From Argentina anserina (taxonomy: Eukaryota > Streptophyta > Magnoliopsida > Rosales > Rosaceae), in the NCBI RefSeq assembly GCF_933775445.1, contig NC_065872.1, positions 14,880,001-14,944,000 on the forward strand: 64,000 nucleotides of DNA, read 5' to 3'. The notes under the pieces are model-generated. The model saw only the letters and a list, made by a program, of their open reading frames with translations, made no database searches and was not told the origin of the DNA. The position numbers and the translations under genes are program-made. Positions 1 through 11,843 of this stretch are shown here, piece after piece (positions within the stretch are counted from its first letter, which is position 1; each line of letters begins with the position of its first letter).

Positions 1-1900
1 CTACTAATTTGTTTCCTTTTGTTTATCTGTTCTGTATCCACACATACATATTGGATGAATAGACACTGATTTCGATTGTGGTGACCGAGTTGACACCATG
101 TATATGAACTCTTATTCATGGGGTGGACCGATTGATACTAAAGACCACAAAAGGTCCGATCCATTTCATGTGATATATATGGTGGAACGTACAATCGTAT
201 CTCTTGTAACGTCTCAATCCTCCCCCAAAGTCTAATTGCCAGCTGAGACTGCAAATCCAATAATTCAAACCATATTATAAATATGAATATGTCGGTCCAA
301 ATTAATCAACTGGTCTATACTATGGTCTTTTCTATTTCCTTGTATCCCATGATTTATTAGTCTGAAGGGATTGGCAAACCCGTTAGTACTCCCTTGTATA
401 TATACGGTAATGATCCATGATAGGCAATTATGCTCCGCCCACCTCCAAAGAGAGAATTATCATTTTTCTTACTACTTTTAGTAAACGCGCTCATACCTAT
501 CTATTCGGAATTTTCTCTTTTTAAAACAAAAGGTAACAAAATTTTATAAATTAGCAAGCAGTATATATGAAAATTATATACCCTTAAGGTTGTCAAAAAC
601 TACCATCTATGGAGTTCTACAAACCTACACTAAACTGCATGAGCTAATCTGTATGCACAATTTCTAGTATTTCATATTCAATTAATATATATACGAATTG
701 ATCACTTGTCAGTAAAAATTAGTGTTATTCATGAAAAACACTAACAAAAGTTATTCTATGCTCATAGTTTTGATACTCTGTTATGTTAGCATCAATTTCA
801 GCCGTTCGATTTTAATTTTTTATAATAGCCAACAGTCATCAATTTCAGCCGTTTAATTTTAACTTTTTATAATAGCCAACAGTCATCAATTTCAGCCGTT
901 TAATTTTAACTTTTTATAATAGTCAACAGTCATTATATTGTCAACACATCAAAGTACCAATATTTTAAGCATGTAAGACGTTGTCAGAGAGCAATAGTGA
1001 AAATAGAATATGAATCAATCGAAAAAGATTCACAAATGATGAAAGTGTTTTCATCAAATTTGGGTTTCGTCCATCATTTCACACTAACTAAATCTATGTA
1101 CGTCATTCGAGTTAGTTCATGTCACATACACTTAAAATTTATCCAAATAAAAACGTACGGAACCAAATTTTTCCAAAGGGAATTCGAAGAAAAAAGTTCA
1201 TGGGCAGGAGCCCCTCCATTTCAGTTTGCATTCCTTCCGGCAAGAAACATGAAGGAGAAGTTCGCATAAAACTTTTAATTGACAAGCAATGTACTTATGT
1301 ACGTAAAAATTGTATACGTATGTGTTTATATCTGTTATCATATTGTGTCAAAATCTTTATTTCATTTATCTGATAGAAAATGATGGTAATTATAAATTTG
1401 ATTATCACGATATATATATGATCACATGCTCTCAATTATAGCTACCGTAATCTCCCAAGGATACACTAATTAAGGGCGTCGATCTTCATATCTCTCGAGG
1501 GCCATACAAAAAACCCCCTAATCTCCCTTCAATTAGAATTGAATCGTGGATAATAGTTATGGAGTAGTAGAACAATCTCGACCAAGTGCTGTGACAAAAA
1601 CGCCAGTGGAGCAATTCAAATCATGGGCCACCAAATGCTATAGCCAAGGAGGATGAGATAAGCACTTAACTATTTATACATACTACGGTTTGAGAGAATG
1701 TGCATTATTTCTTAGTCAATTAAGTTCCAAAACTCGGGTCAGTCCTAATGGAAAATAACAAGAACGTAACATGCATGTGGATGTGGATGGGAATGGAGTC
1801 TAGTTAAGTCTTCTCCGGTATTAAAATGATGCCAATGTCCTTGACTTCTTAAGTGAGGTCAGTGGTAATAAGAATAGTCTTAAGGACTCAATGCCTTGAT
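1..1900. other. AT-rich intergenic spacer
   Basis: No coding exon is supported here. Reading frames are short, lack recognisable domains and overlap each other. The stretch is AT-rich spacer with one clear tandem repeat at 790-930, described separately. Confidence 0.6.
790..930. repeat. Tandem repeat, 3 copies of a 47-bp unit
   Basis: Three head-to-tail units start at 790, 837 and 884. Each begins CATCAATTTCAGCCGTT and ends with CAACAGT. Units two and three are nearly identical; the first differs at a few bases. A fourth copy starts (CATT) and is lost at once. No gene overlaps it. Confidence 0.9.
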
Positions 1901-2374
1901 TTCAAACAACAAACTAGGTGAGTGCTTAACTGTAACATAACAGTATATATAGGCCGTTTCAAGTGCGGATGTCTCGATTACAGCGACGTCAGGCCGTAAT
2001 GGCGCGGTGGACCAGCACAGCCGAACTACTCATCTCCCAGCGATCCCGTCTGTGTCGGTTAGAGCTCAATCGGCGACCCACGGTGGCCAAAATATGCAAA
2101 AATCAAGTTTCTTGGCAGATTCCGGCAATTCGCGATTTCGACCGCCGTGGGTCGCCGATGGAGCTCCGATCGGCACAGACGGGACCGTCGGGAGGTGGGG
2201 AGTGCAATTTTCGTGGTCCGCCCTGCCGTTACAGCGTGTCATCGCCGGAATCGGCGAGTCCGTAGCTTACTTAAGGTATAGACTTCAGCACCTGAAAATC
2301 CTCATATATATAGTTTATGTTCATCAAGTTTTCAAACAACAAATTAGGTAAGTTTTCAAACAACAAACCCTAGG
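1901..2374. repeat. Direct repeats flanking the foldback
   Basis: A motif close to TTCAAACAACAAACTAGGT occurs at 1901-1923 before the foldback, at 2331-2353 after it, and again in shorter form at 2355-2374. The first two share about 21 of 23 bases. They could be an unusually long target-site duplication or an older local duplication into which the foldback came. Confidence 0.7.
1961..2272. repeat. Long GC-rich foldback (inverted repeat)
   Basis: The region folds back on itself. The core arms 2045-2086 and 2142-2183 are 42 bp each, match at about 36 positions, and are separated by a 55-nt loop. Weaker pairing extends outward to about 1961 and 2272. It is much richer in GC than the surrounding spacer. 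It could be a foldback transposon, a MITE, or a locus giving a hairpin RNA. Overlapping reading frames across it look like chance products of the high GC content. Confidence 0.75.
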
Positions 2375-4827
2375 CTAGCTAGCAGAACCCCTCAATATCG
2401 ACGTCATTTGAATTCGTATCGAGTCCTCGTTTATTCTGAAGCCTCATTGATCTCTTCGTGGTCGACGCTCTCCTTGGCCAGCTGCATCGATCCATCAGTT
2501 TAGATGGACGTTGGAGAATTGGGTTCTGTACCATTCGTCTCTCTAGCTTTCCATGTAGATTGAACACTGCTCTTCAGTTCATGCCTTCATGGGTTCTTGT
2601 TCTCTTCTTCGACATTAGCTAGTAAAAGAATTGTTTGTTTGCTGCCATGGAGTGATACTTCTTTCTTAGATAGTTCGAGATATATCGTTTATAAACATGC
2701 TTCATTCTCAAAAAAAAAAAAATTGTATGTCACTGTTAAAGCTTAAAAATTTATAGATATTTTAAACATAAATCAACTTACTATAGATCGATGTCTTGCG
2801 AAAGGTACTAGGTAAAATCGCCTGGAAATCCAACAAGCGTACAAACAAAACGAACTAATTATCAAAAAGTTCAACAAACACATGCATGATCGATCAGGGG
2901 TCCCTGATAACAACACTCCTATCATTCATTCTTATTGTTTTATCATTCTTATATCACGGGCCTCTTTTAATAGAGCTCCCTATAATTTTAAGCTCAAGAT
3001 GTTGTCATGAATCATTAACCACATACAAATCTTCAAGCTGATCGAGAACAATGAAGTTGCAATTGAATATTGGCGCTCAAACAATCCCGCCACAATTATC
3101 TCATTTTTGCTTTACAAAGCTTACTTTACATATATATGTAAAGCTGTTGATGTGATATAATGCACATTTTTTCGCACATAAAATACAGGCAACATATATC
3201 TAAACCCTAATTACTCATAAATCCTAATTAATTTGTATATGGAAGCAGCCAGCCACATCATGCTGCAATTATAGTTTGTACAGATCTATCTTCCCGTCTG
3301 TACTAGTATTACTTTATCCAGATGATGGAAATTGAATTAAGAGGAAACAATAAATAGATTATTATAACTCAAAGCGAATTAGCATATCTGTAGAAGATGA
3401 GTCAATTAAGCTTCAACTTATCTCATCCAATTGCAAACTTTTCAATTTTGATCCACCATTGTGCCATTAGCCATAGCAAATTAAAGGAAATGGTACATAG
3501 TTAGTAAATCAATCTGCATTTGGCATGGCAAATGTAATACCTAGCTACTTAATAATTTTTCACCAAAGAGATTGATCATTAGTATTTTAGGTAAAAGACT
3601 AGAGGTAGCATATAAATATGCAAATGGGATTATTAAAATGAGCGTGCACCTTTTGGCTTTAAATGAGAGGAAATCGAGAGATGATAGAGCGGAGATATGC
3701 TCCGCTAACAACTAGGAACCAAATTATAGGTGCCTTCTAAAAGTTCTATTTTTCTAATTGTCTTAGCTAGCTAGCTACCAACAACTTCATTTGAGAGTTT
3801 AATAATCAGAGACCCAAAAAATCGAGGATACGTCGACTCATCCCATCTGAATGTTTATATAAATATATGAACAAGCCTAATCATGGTGTTGATTTGTCGT
3901 CTGACGTCCTCTCCCTTTAAAACTTCATATCTGATAAAGAAATTAAGCTCGAGGGTCAGTTGCAGGGTTCAGCCAAAGCTGTGCTCAATCGCTTGGTTAT
4001 GAACTGAAAACAGCTCGAATAGGATATACTGTACAGTACTTGGCACTACTATCGCTTCCAGATCAAGGTCAGTTCATTTTCAACTTCTCATGTTCGTTAA
4101 TTTTTTTTCATGCATATATGAGAAGAAGTTTCAGCATTGGCTATGGGAATTATTCATTGTTTAGGGTTTATGCCGGATGGCAGAGGCATTAGCTCTGGGC
4201 ACTACTAGATATTGGGGCTATGAGCACAGGCGCACAGCCTTAATGTCATGGCCAGTGGGAGAATTTGCTAGGGATGGAGTCTCCAAGTTAGTCTTACATG
4301 AATCACGGCCGGTTTCGGGTTTCGGCTTATAAATTTTACTGCATTTTCTGCGGCATCCATGCCTTAATCCAGGATTAGCTAGCTAGCTGGTTTGTTTCAT
4401 GTTTTTTGTCCGGTGAGAAAATGAACGAAAGGAAGAATACTAATCTAACCAGAGAGAAAAACAAACACAAATTATGATAAATCTTTTTTCACACAATTAC
4501 TGCATCGATGCATGATCATGTTTTATTAATTTTATGCATGCATCATCTAATTTGCCAATTTATTTCCCTCGCGTGCCAATTATATTAGGATGATTATGAT
4601 CTATGAGTGATAAGAATCTGAGGTCGATATATACAGTTAACTATGTATAAATAGTAGAAAGCATATATAATTTTTTTTTGCAGTTTAGCATAGAATATTA
4701 TTATGAACCAGCATTGGATCGAATTCATTGGTAGTTTGAAATGCTCTCCAAGTTTCCTGGCGCAAAGCTTGAGATGAAGTAATTAAGACAATAATGGAGA
4801 GTGTCAATATTATTATAAATATGCAGC
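2375..4827. other. Intergenic spacer, no gene recognised
   Basis: I see no exon chain, RNA gene or transposon end that I can support. A short minus-strand frame at 2379-2567 has no known domain and no splice partner. TATA-like stretches and runs of A or T are frequent, as expected of plant spacer. Confidence 0.5.
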
Positions 4828-4972
4828 AAATTTACCGCCCACCCATATCATACCCATCATCCTAAGTAAATGTCAAGTGCATTTTTTCTCAACAAATTTA
4901 TAACTATAGTATTATAAAAGACACTTGACATTTATTTATGTGGTGGACATGATAGTGGTGGAAGACAAATTT
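4828..4972. mobile_element. MITE-like hairpin, about 145 bp
   Basis: Terminal AAATTT-type ends lead into inverted arms that meet at AAATGTCAAGTG (left) and CACTTGACATTT (right). The arms keep pairing outward with gaps through the CCACC-rich segments. The size, AT-rich loop and lack of coding fit a miniature inverted-repeat element. A target duplication is not clear, so the family is not assigned. Confidence 0.55.
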
Positions 4973-5315
4973 ATTTCCCTTGCACTTGCTAGTGTATATG
5001 ATTAGATTTATAAATACTACTTTATCTGATTTTGGTAGCGTAAAGATTATAAAACTTGTCTACTTGTTATAGTTTTGTTCTTGAATTGACTGAAATGCAT
5101 GGTTTGGAGCATGTTTGATCATTTCTTTAATTGAAAGTTTTTTTTTAGTTAATTGAAAGTTGGAACAATAATACGTTAGTGCAATTCAATAAACTTCTCA
5201 GAGGACAACGATATCAGTAAGCTTGTACAATAAGGAGTGATAACAAAATTCTATTTAGCATATTATATATTTCACCCCTAAACTTCTCTTGTATGATGTT
5301 TTCTTGGCTGGGTGC

Positions 5316-5338
5316 ACCACGTGGCAGTGCCACGTGGT
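5316..5338. promoter_or_regulatory. Palindrome with two G-box cores
   Basis: A 23-bp palindrome with 11-bp perfect arms around one central base contains CCACGTGG twice. CACGTG is the known G-box bound by bZIP and bHLH factors. No gene start lies close (the nearest supported CDS starts at 8390), so a function is unproven. Confidence 0.6.
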
Positions 5339-5339
5339 A

Positions 5340-7480
5340 TGACGGGTACACATAATAATTACTCCTCTTATATTCAACGTTTTTATTAATGAAGTCTTGA
5401 GAGCAGCCGCACCAGCCCTATTAAAAAAAATCACCTCTAAAACCTATAAGAAAATGTTAAGATAAAGAGTATCATTAGGGTGCAATATCGCAATATGTAA
5501 TTGTTTTTAGAGGTTAAGATAGGAAGTAAAACACTCGTTCGTAATGAGCTTCAAGCTGATAGACGCGCATGCGCATGCATTAGCACTTGTTCAATTAATT
5601 TAGTTCATTTTTTTTTTGCTTGTTTATCAAAATTGACGATTGGCTGAAAACGTCAATTTAGTTTGTTGGCGTTGAGACGTAATGAAATGTAAAATACTAG
5701 ACGAACAAATGAGCTCTATTATTGAAAAGATATTTAAGTAAAGTGGCGATTCACATAACAGGTTCGATTACTTAGTGGGATGTGAATGATATATACATTT
5801 GAGAGTTTATGATATAAAAGGAAATTTTAATTAGTGAGGCAATTGTGTCACGGTCATATGACATGTATGCCCGCTCCACTATAACGGTTCTATCTCATGT
5901 TATATGTCGAAAAATCACATGAAATATGTAAAAACATCACATCAACTCACAAACATATCCCATCAAGTCGCAAGATAGTGATTGCGGGTTTTGGAACCTT
6001 CCAAAACATATAATACCAAAGTTTGGTAGACATAGAACATGCACATAAAACCTCTCTTTTTCTTTGGTTAATCCGTTAATGGTTGCTTATTGGCCTTGTG
6101 TTTCTAGTATCCCAGTATCCCGCCATATTCATCATATACGTGTTGGCTCTTGTATGTCTCGATGAACATTATTGGCGCCTACACCACTGCAAATCCCTTA
6201 GAAAAGCTTATACATTTGTAATGATTAATTCACTTCACGTGAGTTTCTTATTTTGGTACTTGATTCATAGAGAAGTCACCACAGCGAGACAATCCCTAAA
6301 CTGACACGCCAAAACAGAAATAGCAAATTGGGATTGGGTTTTAGAGAATCTGAGGGAAGCTGAAAGCTCCAGTTGATTGGAAATGGAAACAGAGAAAGGA
6401 CTCGTCCTCTGTTTTTCTCAGTCCTCCATGTATATGATACCTGCATACACACATACGTAATGCAAGTCCAAAATAACTGATGAGATCAATGGATCCCAAA
6501 TCTGAAAACCCTTCTCATTTTTTTTTGGATCATTCATTCTGATTCACCCAAAAAGACCGGAAAATTTGCTCATAAAATCAAAAACCCAGAAACCATAACA
6601 ACCAAAGCTTCAATCTTTAATGCCGTTTGTGGCACAAGAGACATAAAAACATACACAAACCCAATAAAAATGGTCTGAGAAATTCGGGGAGGAAAATAAC
6701 CACGAGGGTGGTGGTGATGGGTGCACGGTAGACACCTGTCAGTGATAGGCCCTCTTTAGTGTTTCGAGTAATCGCTTTCTCTAGTGGCCATAGCTAGGAG
6801 AAGGCTAGGCTTCACTTTCTTCTTGTTTAGGCAGAAGCAGAAGTTGCAGTTTTAGAGTTTAGAGTTGTAGAGAGGGGTGGTGTTAAACTTAAATGGGTTG
6901 TGTACCAGTAGTAGTTGGGGGGGGGGGGGGGGGGGTGGGTTGTGGCTACTTCTAGTACTAGTGTACTAATTTCACAGCGGCTCCTCTCCAACTCCAATTC
7001 AAACAGGCTGTCTGGTTCGTTTTCCATCTTTATGTTACTTGTAAATCTCCATTAATGCTCATGCTGTTTTCTTTTGGAATTAGAAAAGCATGCCAAAAGT
7101 TACAGAGGGGGACAGCCCCAACTGCACTGTTCAAATCCCATTAATTAATATTCCGATTATGGTACTCATATCACGGAGACAATTATCGAAAATTATTACA
7201 CAAAATTCCGGTCGTTTTTGCCGTTTTGATAATTCCCTTTTTTTTTCTTTCTCTCAGTTGGGTTTGGGGAGTTTCATTGTTTGGTTCATTGGGTTGTGTT
7301 TTCATGGCGTTTCTTCATCTGGGTCTTGTCCAAAATGTGATCTTGAGCTCAGTTTTTGGTGTTTTATTTTCATGAAGGGCTTATTGTCCCGCACACTGGT
7401 ATTAATTGCAGCTCCATAACTTTAACAATTCTCCATTGTTGCCGCAGAGATTGTTGGTTGGGGTATAATTATTGAGAGAG
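5340..7480. other. Intergenic spacer and distal upstream region of the WD40 gene
   Basis: No coding exon is supported. About 5385-5430 holds a short LINE-like 3' tail (GCAGCCGCACCAGCCC followed by an A-run) that resembles the tail at 54355-54418. A run of 19 G residues lies at 6917-6935. Short frames here show no domains. Confidence 0.5.
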
Positions 7481-8389
7481 AACAAACACATAATATGCCA
7501 GAGAGAGAGAGAGAGAGAGCAGAGCAAGAGCAGAGCACTAGTTTCTAGAGTAGTTTGGTTGCAGCAGCAGCACAAACACTACTAGAGCCCTCTGGTTCTT
7601 GTTCCTTGTGCTTGTCGCTCGTGCGCCTCCACATCAGATCTCGAGGCTTCTCCTCTTTCTATCTTGTATCTTCCACACCTTTCCTTCCTCCGCCATTCTC
7701 TCTTTCAAAGCCGAGCTGTGCTGTGCTGTGCCGATCCCTCACTGGTTGTGGACTTGTGTGGTTATTTGGGTTTGATTCATAGCATTTGGAGAGGCCTGTA
7801 TTGGGTTTGAGTTGTATAGGCTCAAAGGTGTGAAGCTGACCTTTGAAAACGAGTACGACATTGCCACGATCATAGGTGGGTCGGTGGATATTGTTGAATA
7901 TGTATCGTGTTTGCTTGGGTTTTAAACCGAGGTATAGCCTTCGAACCTTTAAGCTTTGGTTTCTGTTTGGTGCATTTGATTATTCTTCCATTTCCGGGTT
8001 TCGGGTTTGATATGCTTATTGTTATAGTGTTAGTTTATTTGGTTTAGTAGTTTGGGGGGATTGTATATTGTATAGTGTTTTGGAACATGCGGAAAACGGT
8101 TGGCATTCTTCTTATTTTGGAGTTGGTTCCTCGTACATAACCGTGCTTATTTGCTTTGGATATTTTATTTTCAGTTGAGTACTGGATGCGGAGTGTGAAA
8201 TGTGGAAGGATGGCTCATTGATTTTGCATAGTTTAGGAGCGAAACTCGGTCCGTGAATTGTGGGCTTTGTGGGTATTAAAGGGTCTGTAATGATCTGTGC
8301 TGAGTAGTTTCTTTTGATTTGGGTGGAGGACTGGAGGGAGAGTTAGGGTGGTGGTTTTTGATGTGGAATATTGGTCTCAAGTTCAAGAC
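7480..8389 (+). promoter_or_regulatory. Probable promoter and 5' leader of the WD40 gene
   Basis: This stretch has a (GA)n tract at about 7501-7520 and CT-rich leader-like sequence, which is common near plant transcription starts. It contains several upstream ATGs. The last, 8361-8396, is a 12-codon frame (stop included) that overlaps the likely main start at 8390 in another phase. A 5' UTR intron is possible but its borders are not certain. Confidence 0.45.
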
Positions 8390-11300
8390 ATGCTGAGTGC
8401 TGATGAAGGTGAGAAGGATTTGTTCTTTGATTCCGCAGAGTATTTGTCATCTGAAGAGTCAGTGGTAGTAGAAGAGGAGCTGGAGTTGGAGTTGGAGTAT
8501 GAGATTTGGGTGAATGAGCCGCCCAGTGTGAAGGAACGACGAGACAGTTTTCTACGGCAGATGGGTTTAGCTGAATCTGGTTCTGCAATGTTTGGTTCTG
8601 TGGAGGTGGAAAGGGAGGTAGCCACCTCATTGGAGATGATGGGATTGGAGAGGTTTTCGGAGCGTAGTGGAGATGCCTCAAGCTCTTGCAGCTCCTCATC
8701 TACTCACATTGAGGAATATTCGGGTTTTGAAAGCAGGGGTGGAGAGAATCAAGCAAATTTCATGTATGAAGAATTTGACAGAGGCCTGCAGGACAAGTCA
8801 AATTTAGTATCAATTCTGGAGTCAGTACAAGTTTCTACTTCCGGTAGTGATTGTTCTCAGAGGGAAACTTGTTTTAAAAGAGATACTGAGGCTACTGAGG
8901 AAGAATGCGAGAGTGCAAAGCAAAGCCGTAAGAAGAAGAGAAGTTGGTGGAAACAATTTATAAACAAGGGCAAGAGGAGACGAGATAAAGTTTTCTCAGA
9001 GGTATCAAAACCTGATACTGAAGTATCCAAAGAAAACAAAATGATGGTTAAACATAATAGTAAGAGGTACATGGAGTTTGCTGCACTTTGCACCGGGCAA
9101 GAAATTCAGGCTCACAATGGGTATATTTGGACCATGAAGTTTAGTCCTGATGGTCAATACCTTGCAACTGGTGGTGAGGATGGGGTTGTACGCATTTGGC
9201 GTGTTACATCAGATGCCTCTAATTACCTGATGGCTCAAGGCAATTTAGATAGAAAACTTAAAAAAATCAAGTCCGGATGTCGAGTTATTTTTCCTGACAA
9301 TAGTTTTCGAATTGAAGAGTCACCGCTCCAAGAGTTTTTCGGCCACACCTGTGATGTATTAGACCTGGCTTGGTCAAATTCAAACGTGAGTTACTGAAAC
9401 TTACCTTGTTTAATTTGACTGCTTTATATCACAGATCTTTTTTAGTTTAGTTTGTAACTGATGTAAATATGTATATATGTTCTGCTGCAGCATCTCATTT
9501 CTTCGTCTATGGATAAAACTGTTCGACTGTGGGAAGTTGGTTGCAGTCAGTGCCTAAATGTTTTCCATCACAAAGACTATGGTAAAGATTTCCTTTATTA
9601 ACTCTGGTTGTCTCATATCATAAAATTGTGTGATCCTCAAATTTTATGTTATATATTTGGATATCTAATTTTGCCACTTTCTATATGTGAACAGTGACAT
9701 GCGTTCAGTTCAATCCTCTTGATGACAATTACTTCATTAGTGGATCCATAGATGGAAAGGTTCGGGTTTGGGGACTTTCTGAGATGCGAGTTGTTGACTG
9801 GGCTGATGTGCGAGATGTTATAACAGCTATTTGTTATCAACCAGATGGGAAGGTAGGGTTCTTTGTATTTGACTAGCCATTCCTTGACATTACAATGCTA
9901 TTATATTAATGAATTCAGACATCATCTCCTTTATAAAGTTAATTCTAGAAATTGTTTTCTTGCAAGCAGGGTTTTGCAGTTGGTTCCCTTGCTGGCACTT
10001 GCCGCTTCTATGAAGAATCAGGTGCATAAACCTTTGAATTGTGATAGTTTTATTGTATTCAATTTTGAGGAACATGCCTGAACTGATTTGTTTTTGAACA
10101 GCAAAAGAAGCACTTCAGCTTGTTGCACAGATTCATATTCGTTCTAGAAGGAAGACCTCCAGCAACAAAATCACTGGCATTCAGGTATTCACAGGAGGCT
10201 CTTTCTAGTCCACAGCTATTCCATGTTATCTCTCTCTATTTGTACTTTTGCTGTAAGATAAAATTTATATCAATTATTAACATGATAGGTCTTATTTCTT
10301 TTTTCACAGTTTTCCCAGGAAAACCCACGAAGAGTTATGATAACATCAGAAGACTCAAAAGTCCGTGTGTTCGATGGGGTAGATCTCGTTAAGAAATACA
10401 GAGGTAAAGAACCTTCTGATCATGAAAGTCTATTATCTTTGGTTTCTGTGTTATTCCAGTCTCTGCCTTACATGTATTAACTTGTTACACAACAACCTGT
10501 ACGCCATGTTGAATTTAGCACTTTTGATTTGAGAGGCTTTGCTAAAAGGTGTTTTCTGATTTGACTGATTGCTTGGATAGTTGTTTACTAATCTTAATTG
10601 ATGACTTTCAGTTCATATTACGGGATATTGACATGTGATACTGTCCAATTACTGAATGATTTATGTCAATCTAAATTGTAACTGTAACATTTTAGACTAC
10701 TTTCTCAGCTTTGAAAGTGGTAAAATTAGATCCACTCTAGAACTAGAAAAGTAGAGAGGTTGATCTTGATGTTCATACTCGTTATTCTTTTGTGGATTCA
10801 GAAGCATAACACTTTGGATCTAATGGCTGACCACCCTGTTGAGCTTTCTCGGTGTGTATATATATTTTTTGTTTTTAAGTAGTGTGATACCGATGATCAG
10901 AATTCTTGATTTTTGGAGTTGGTTTTTCATTCTCTGTAGCCTAAGCACCAGGCATCTTATACATACGATGCATCTGCAATACTTAATCACAATTTTTGGT
11001 AATTGCAAATGATATGTCTTGCTCCATTACAGCTGTAATTTTACCTTAACTTAGCATCTACTTATCTATCTGAGTGCCCTGATTTCAATTGCTTGTTAAT
11101 TAATCATCTTGTTACTAATGGTATGATGACCTGAATCACAGTATTATGATACATACAGTGAACCAGAACTAGTTTGATTAAATCTATACTCGGTTTTGCT
11201 TACACCTTATCTGGATTTGTCTGCAATTAATAAAGCTTTCATCATGAACCAGTTGATCTTACTGAATGTAACAGGTCTTCAAAAGTCGGGAAGTCAAATG

Positions 11301-11843
11301 TCAGCATCTTTCACATCGAGTGGGAAACGTATTATCTCAGTTGGAGAGGACTCACACATTTATTTATGGGACTATGACAGCTCTTGTCTTCCATCATCCA
11401 AGCAAACCAAATCAGTTCGATCCTGCGAACATTTCTATTGTGAAGGCGTGTCTGTCGCAATCCCTTGGTCAGGCATGGGAACAGAACAGAAGAAATTAGA
11501 AGATGCTAGTCCACGATATTGTTCACAAACACAAGGCAGACTAGAGGCTACTCCGAGCAGTAGAGATTCAGAACGCTTTTTGCTTGGGAATTGGTTTTTC
11601 CTGGATGGACCCTGCAGGGGTTCTGCAACTTGGCCAGAGGAGAACCTTCCTCATTGGGATTTACCAGTTGAAGGGGATAAAGATAATCACTGGCAACACG
11701 AAGACCATCAACGCCATTCCCACGACAATAAAGCTCACAACCACTTGACGAAATCAGATACATGGGGGCTTGTCATTGTAACTGCTGGATGGGATGGGAA
11801 AATCAGGACATTCCATAACTATGGATTGCCGGTCAGTTTGTAA
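8390..11843 (+). CDS. WD40-repeat protein, WDR44-like
   Basis: Seven exons: 8390-9385, 9491-9581, 9695-9852, 9970-10021, 10102-10184, 10310-10403, 11275-11843. They give 680 residues with every intron phase closing on GT..AG. The N-terminal third is acidic and serine-rich, with a basic [10 protein letters not shown] patch near residue 190. WD repeats start near residue 240 ([18 protein letters not shown]) and continue through VRLWEV, VRVWGL, VRVFD, IYLWDY and a final [11 protein letters not shown]. The repeat pattern matches the plant family annotated as transducin/WD40 proteins related to animal WDR44, a Rab11 effector; the plant role is poorly known. The ATG at 8390 is the first in-frame ATG after a stop at 8315-8317. 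A GTG at 8348 opens the frame earlier but is unlikely as a plant start. Confidence 0.88.

Noticed and set aside
1963..2351. Overlapping plus-strand frames of 100 and 114 codons
   Set aside because: They lie across the foldback, overlap in two phases and have no domain. High GC content explains the open frames.
4160..4260. Possible microRNA171-like locus (AGATATTGGGGCTATGAGCAC)
   Set aside because: The similarity to the miR171 star strand is partial and no matching mature strand with TTGAGCCG occurs on the other arm.
5741..5790. tRNA-like GGTTCGATTAC
   Set aside because: No acceptor stem pairing and no A box at the right distance.
8348..8389. Earlier start of the WD40 protein at a GTG
   Set aside because: Plant genes rarely use GTG, and the in-frame ATG at 8390 has a purine at -3.
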